DNA from: Loxodes magnus
Taxonomy: Eukaryota > Ciliophora > Karyorelictea > Loxodida > Loxodidae
NCBI GenBank assembly: GCA_946699065.1
Contig: CAMPDV010000150.1
Span: forward strand, 310,001-374,000
Length of the DNA: 64,000 bases
Direction: 5' to 3'
Under the pieces are notes generated by a model, which worked only from the letters and a program-made list of their open reading frames with translations, was not told the DNA's origin and ran no database searches. The position numbers and the translations under genes are program-made. Below, in pieces: positions 61,601 to 64,000 of the stretch; position 1 is the stretch's first letter, and each line of letters begins with the position of its first letter.

Positions 61601-64000
61601 TGCTCTAACAATTATTTATTTTAAGACAGTATGAGTTTATTATGAATTAAGATATTAGTATTTAAATACAATTCTAAAGGTATATGACTTTATTCTTATT
61701 TATAGTTAATTTATTTTAAATAAAAGCTTAAAGAGTTTGATATACTTCTCTAAATCTAATTTATTCTTTATTCTATCTTAATTTAAGTGATTATGTATTA
61801 GTGGAATACTAATTTATTTAATATATTTATTAGTAATACCATTATAGGGTCTGCTAAATCTAATTTTAAGTTAGCTTGTAGTTTTCTATATGGTATTATA
61901 TCAGTTTTTTATTTAAAGTGATTCTGTTATTTATTACTATGATATTTCGTTTGACGCATTAAAGTTAATATTCTTATTAAAGCTCTTACAGTTTAATGTC
62001 ACTTACTTACTCTGTTATATCTATTGAAGTGATTTAATACTAATTTCAGATTTAATAGAAAATCATTAATTTTTAATTTAAAATAGTCCAGCAAGAGTAT
62101 TAAGGCTTAATCCAAGCAGGATTAAATATGGATAAATTTATTAATATATATGAAAATGAAATAAATAGAAGATATAAGCTTAAAAGTATTCATATATGAA
62201 AATATACAAATCAAATATTGCTTAGCTGATAAAATAGCTATCATAAATACAGTAATCTACTTTAAAGGTATACAGCACAGAGATTAATAGTTAAATATAA
62301 ATAATTCCAATGTATTATATAATTTATGCATTCTATGGGATTATATACTAGTATTTTTCTATAAATCAACTTCTATTTAACTTACTCTTTAGGAAATTTC
62401 TAATGATTATTTGCAATAATCAGTTCATTTGTATATTATAACAACTTTGAAAATAAAAAATCCTTCATTTAAAATGATGTGTCTTTGTAATATTTCTCTA
62501 AAAAAGGTATCTCTTTGGTTTAATTCTTAAAGGTATATAATAACGATAATTTAAAATTCTGACTTGGTATTTATAACTACTTATTTTAAATCTGGCTTAG
62601 GTATACCATACAAACTTAAAATATTTAAATTTGGCTATAATCTCCAATAACTTAATGTTTTTCTAATCAATTAGTAAATATTAGTTTGCTTACTCTATTC
62701 AATTATGACTTTATTTGTTTGATTAAATCATACACTGTTTAATATCTAAGCTTTCTACCAGGATAATAAAGATTCTTATCTGAATGAATAAATACCTTAA
62801 TATCTATTATTTTAATATATTAGATATCAATTTTATTCTCATTTTCTAAAAAATTGCTATCTAATTTAGCCTCTTCTAAGTTTAACTTAGAAATTACATT
62901 AGATTCTTAAGCCAATACTTTTGAAATAAGTTTAAAGTGTCTTGTTGCTGTTATAATCAATTTAAACAGGTATAAGTTATTAATAAATCAGATTGATTTA
63001 CATTCACTACCCTTTCAGTTATTTCTATTATTGAATAGAATTTTTAGGTATGATTGTATAATTTATTTTAAAGGAAACTTTAATTTTAACACCTAAGATA
63101 TAAAAAAGTTTAGTCAATTTAAATCATCTATTTAATAATCATCATTTTGACATCTACTAAAACCTTCTTTAGTTATAAAACCTCTAATTTACCGAATTTA
63201 ATTAGCTGTATTATTAAGAGAGTTAAGCATTTATGGAATTTGAAATAATACTATTTAACACTTGCCTTATCTACATTTTTTGTAAATAGATATAGAATTA
63301 TTTTAGCTATTAAATCTAAATCATATATCTAAGCTACTAATGAAGCTCTTTACCAGCCTTTATAAATTGATAGCCTTAAATTTAGTTGAATTTAATAAGT
63401 CAACATTATTTAGAACAAATTAGCCTTTTTGTGTTTTTAAGATAAATTCTTAGCTCACTTGACCTTTAAATTTCTCTATAGATTTACAATAATTAGCTAG
63501 CATTAAGTTTAAATAACTTAATCTTAATGAGAAATGAAATATAAATTTTAATTAATAGTCTTATAATCTTGATACTCATATGCTTTACTTTAATTACACT
63601 AACTTATATTAATGAATTTAGTATGAAATTCAAAGCCACATTTAAATAATTTTTTCAGTGGAAGTCAATTATTGATGAGATACAGTTTCAAATATCTATG
63701 AGAACTTATAAGAAAAATTATAAAAGATAAATTAATGAGAAGTAGGATTAAAGATATTAAAGCAAGATTAGATTAGAACGAAGCTTATATTTTCAAATTA
63801 TTAATCAGTTTTTATCAAAGATTTTTACCTCTCAGTTCAACTTTCTATACAACCTCAATATCACTTATAGTGAAATTCTCAAGCTAGGCTAATTTTATTT
63901 GCTCAAATACCTTAACTCCAAAATTTTCTAGTTGCTGCTAGAATTTTTTAATTCTGCTTTTTAGTAAGAGAAACCTGAGTTCAGTTGGAGGGATTAAATG
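58641..64000. other. AT-rich stretch without a supported gene
   Basis: No motif-bearing frame, RNA gene, retroelement tail with hairpin, or copy of the repeats seen elsewhere was recognised. Stretches rich in TTTAATTA and AAATATT words dominate. Confidence 0.4.

Noticed and set aside
1-64000. Mitochondrial origin, where UGA is also Trp
   Set aside because: The rDNA is of the eukaryotic nuclear 18S-5.8S-26S type with ITS regions, and UAA/UAG as Gln is a nuclear ciliate feature.
1-64000. Telomere repeats, tRNA genes and 5S rRNA
   Set aside because: I looked for C4A2-type repeats and for tRNA A/B-box and clover-leaf patterns and saw none convincing. The B-box-like site in the SINE-like element lacks the rest of a tRNA.

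Overview
ORGANISM. The window looks like nuclear DNA of a ciliate. It is roughly three-quarters A+T, and its long protein-coding frames only appear when UAA and UAG are read as glutamine. UGA is also read as tryptophan at invariant Trp sites, for example NWRPISL of a reverse transcriptase, ETW of an AP-type endonuclease, EGW in a channel pore, and several tandem-repeat units where sister units have UGG. The four full-length frames all appear to end at UGA (tandem UGA UGA in the retrotransposon). This is the karyorelict/Condylostoma type of code, in which UGA is both sense and stop. The degraded rDNA in the window has a ciliate-like 18S 3' end. The concentration of retroelements, pseudogenes, giant inverted repeats and a broken rDNA unit suggests germline (micronuclear) or other non-expressed DNA, but that is inference.

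LAYOUT. (1) 1-2089: AT-rich, no supported gene. (2) About 2090-13753: left arm of a large inverted repeat. It carries a frameshifted copy of a giant beta-helix/transmembrane protein gene, broken by a retroelement-like insert at about 5345-6293, and gene B (13434-14741) begins in it. (3) 14742-18365: AT-rich, with a decayed short retroelement (about 15.0-15.9 kb) and a small GC-richer island (17.44-17.63 kb). (4) 18366-24215: one rDNA unit (18S-5.8S-26S) between two copies of the same spacer repeats. Its rRNAs carry lesions in universally conserved functional sites. (5) About 24440-29626, minus strand: a pseudogene of a four-domain voltage-gated cation channel with a 311-bp SINE-like insert. 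(6) 29757-35804: a full-length LINE with one intact 1971-codon frame, a 3' hairpin and an 18-bp target-site duplication. (7) 36578-37393 minus: a zinc-knuckle protein; 39060-40213 plus: a hypothetical gene. (8) About 40207-52330: right arm, holding the intact 2924-aa paralogue of the beta-helix gene (42995-51769 minus) and a truncated copy of gene B broken by another short retroelement with a 15-bp duplication. (9) 52380-54998: a third, nearly identical copy of the gene B block in direct orientation. (10) 55000-64000: AT-rich, with at most one coiled-coil gene remnant near 58 kb.

HOW IT FITS TOGETHER. The dominant processes are retroposition (one apparently competent LINE plus three kinds of short element, one of which shares the LINE's 3' tail) and segmental duplication. 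The inverted-repeat arms look more alike toward their inner ends and have each homogenised their own 81-bp tandem repeat, as expected from gene conversion and unequal exchange. Because every stop codon is also a sense codon, ordinary ORF calling fails here. Frames were accepted only when domain motifs, start-to-stop length or copy-to-copy comparison supported them.
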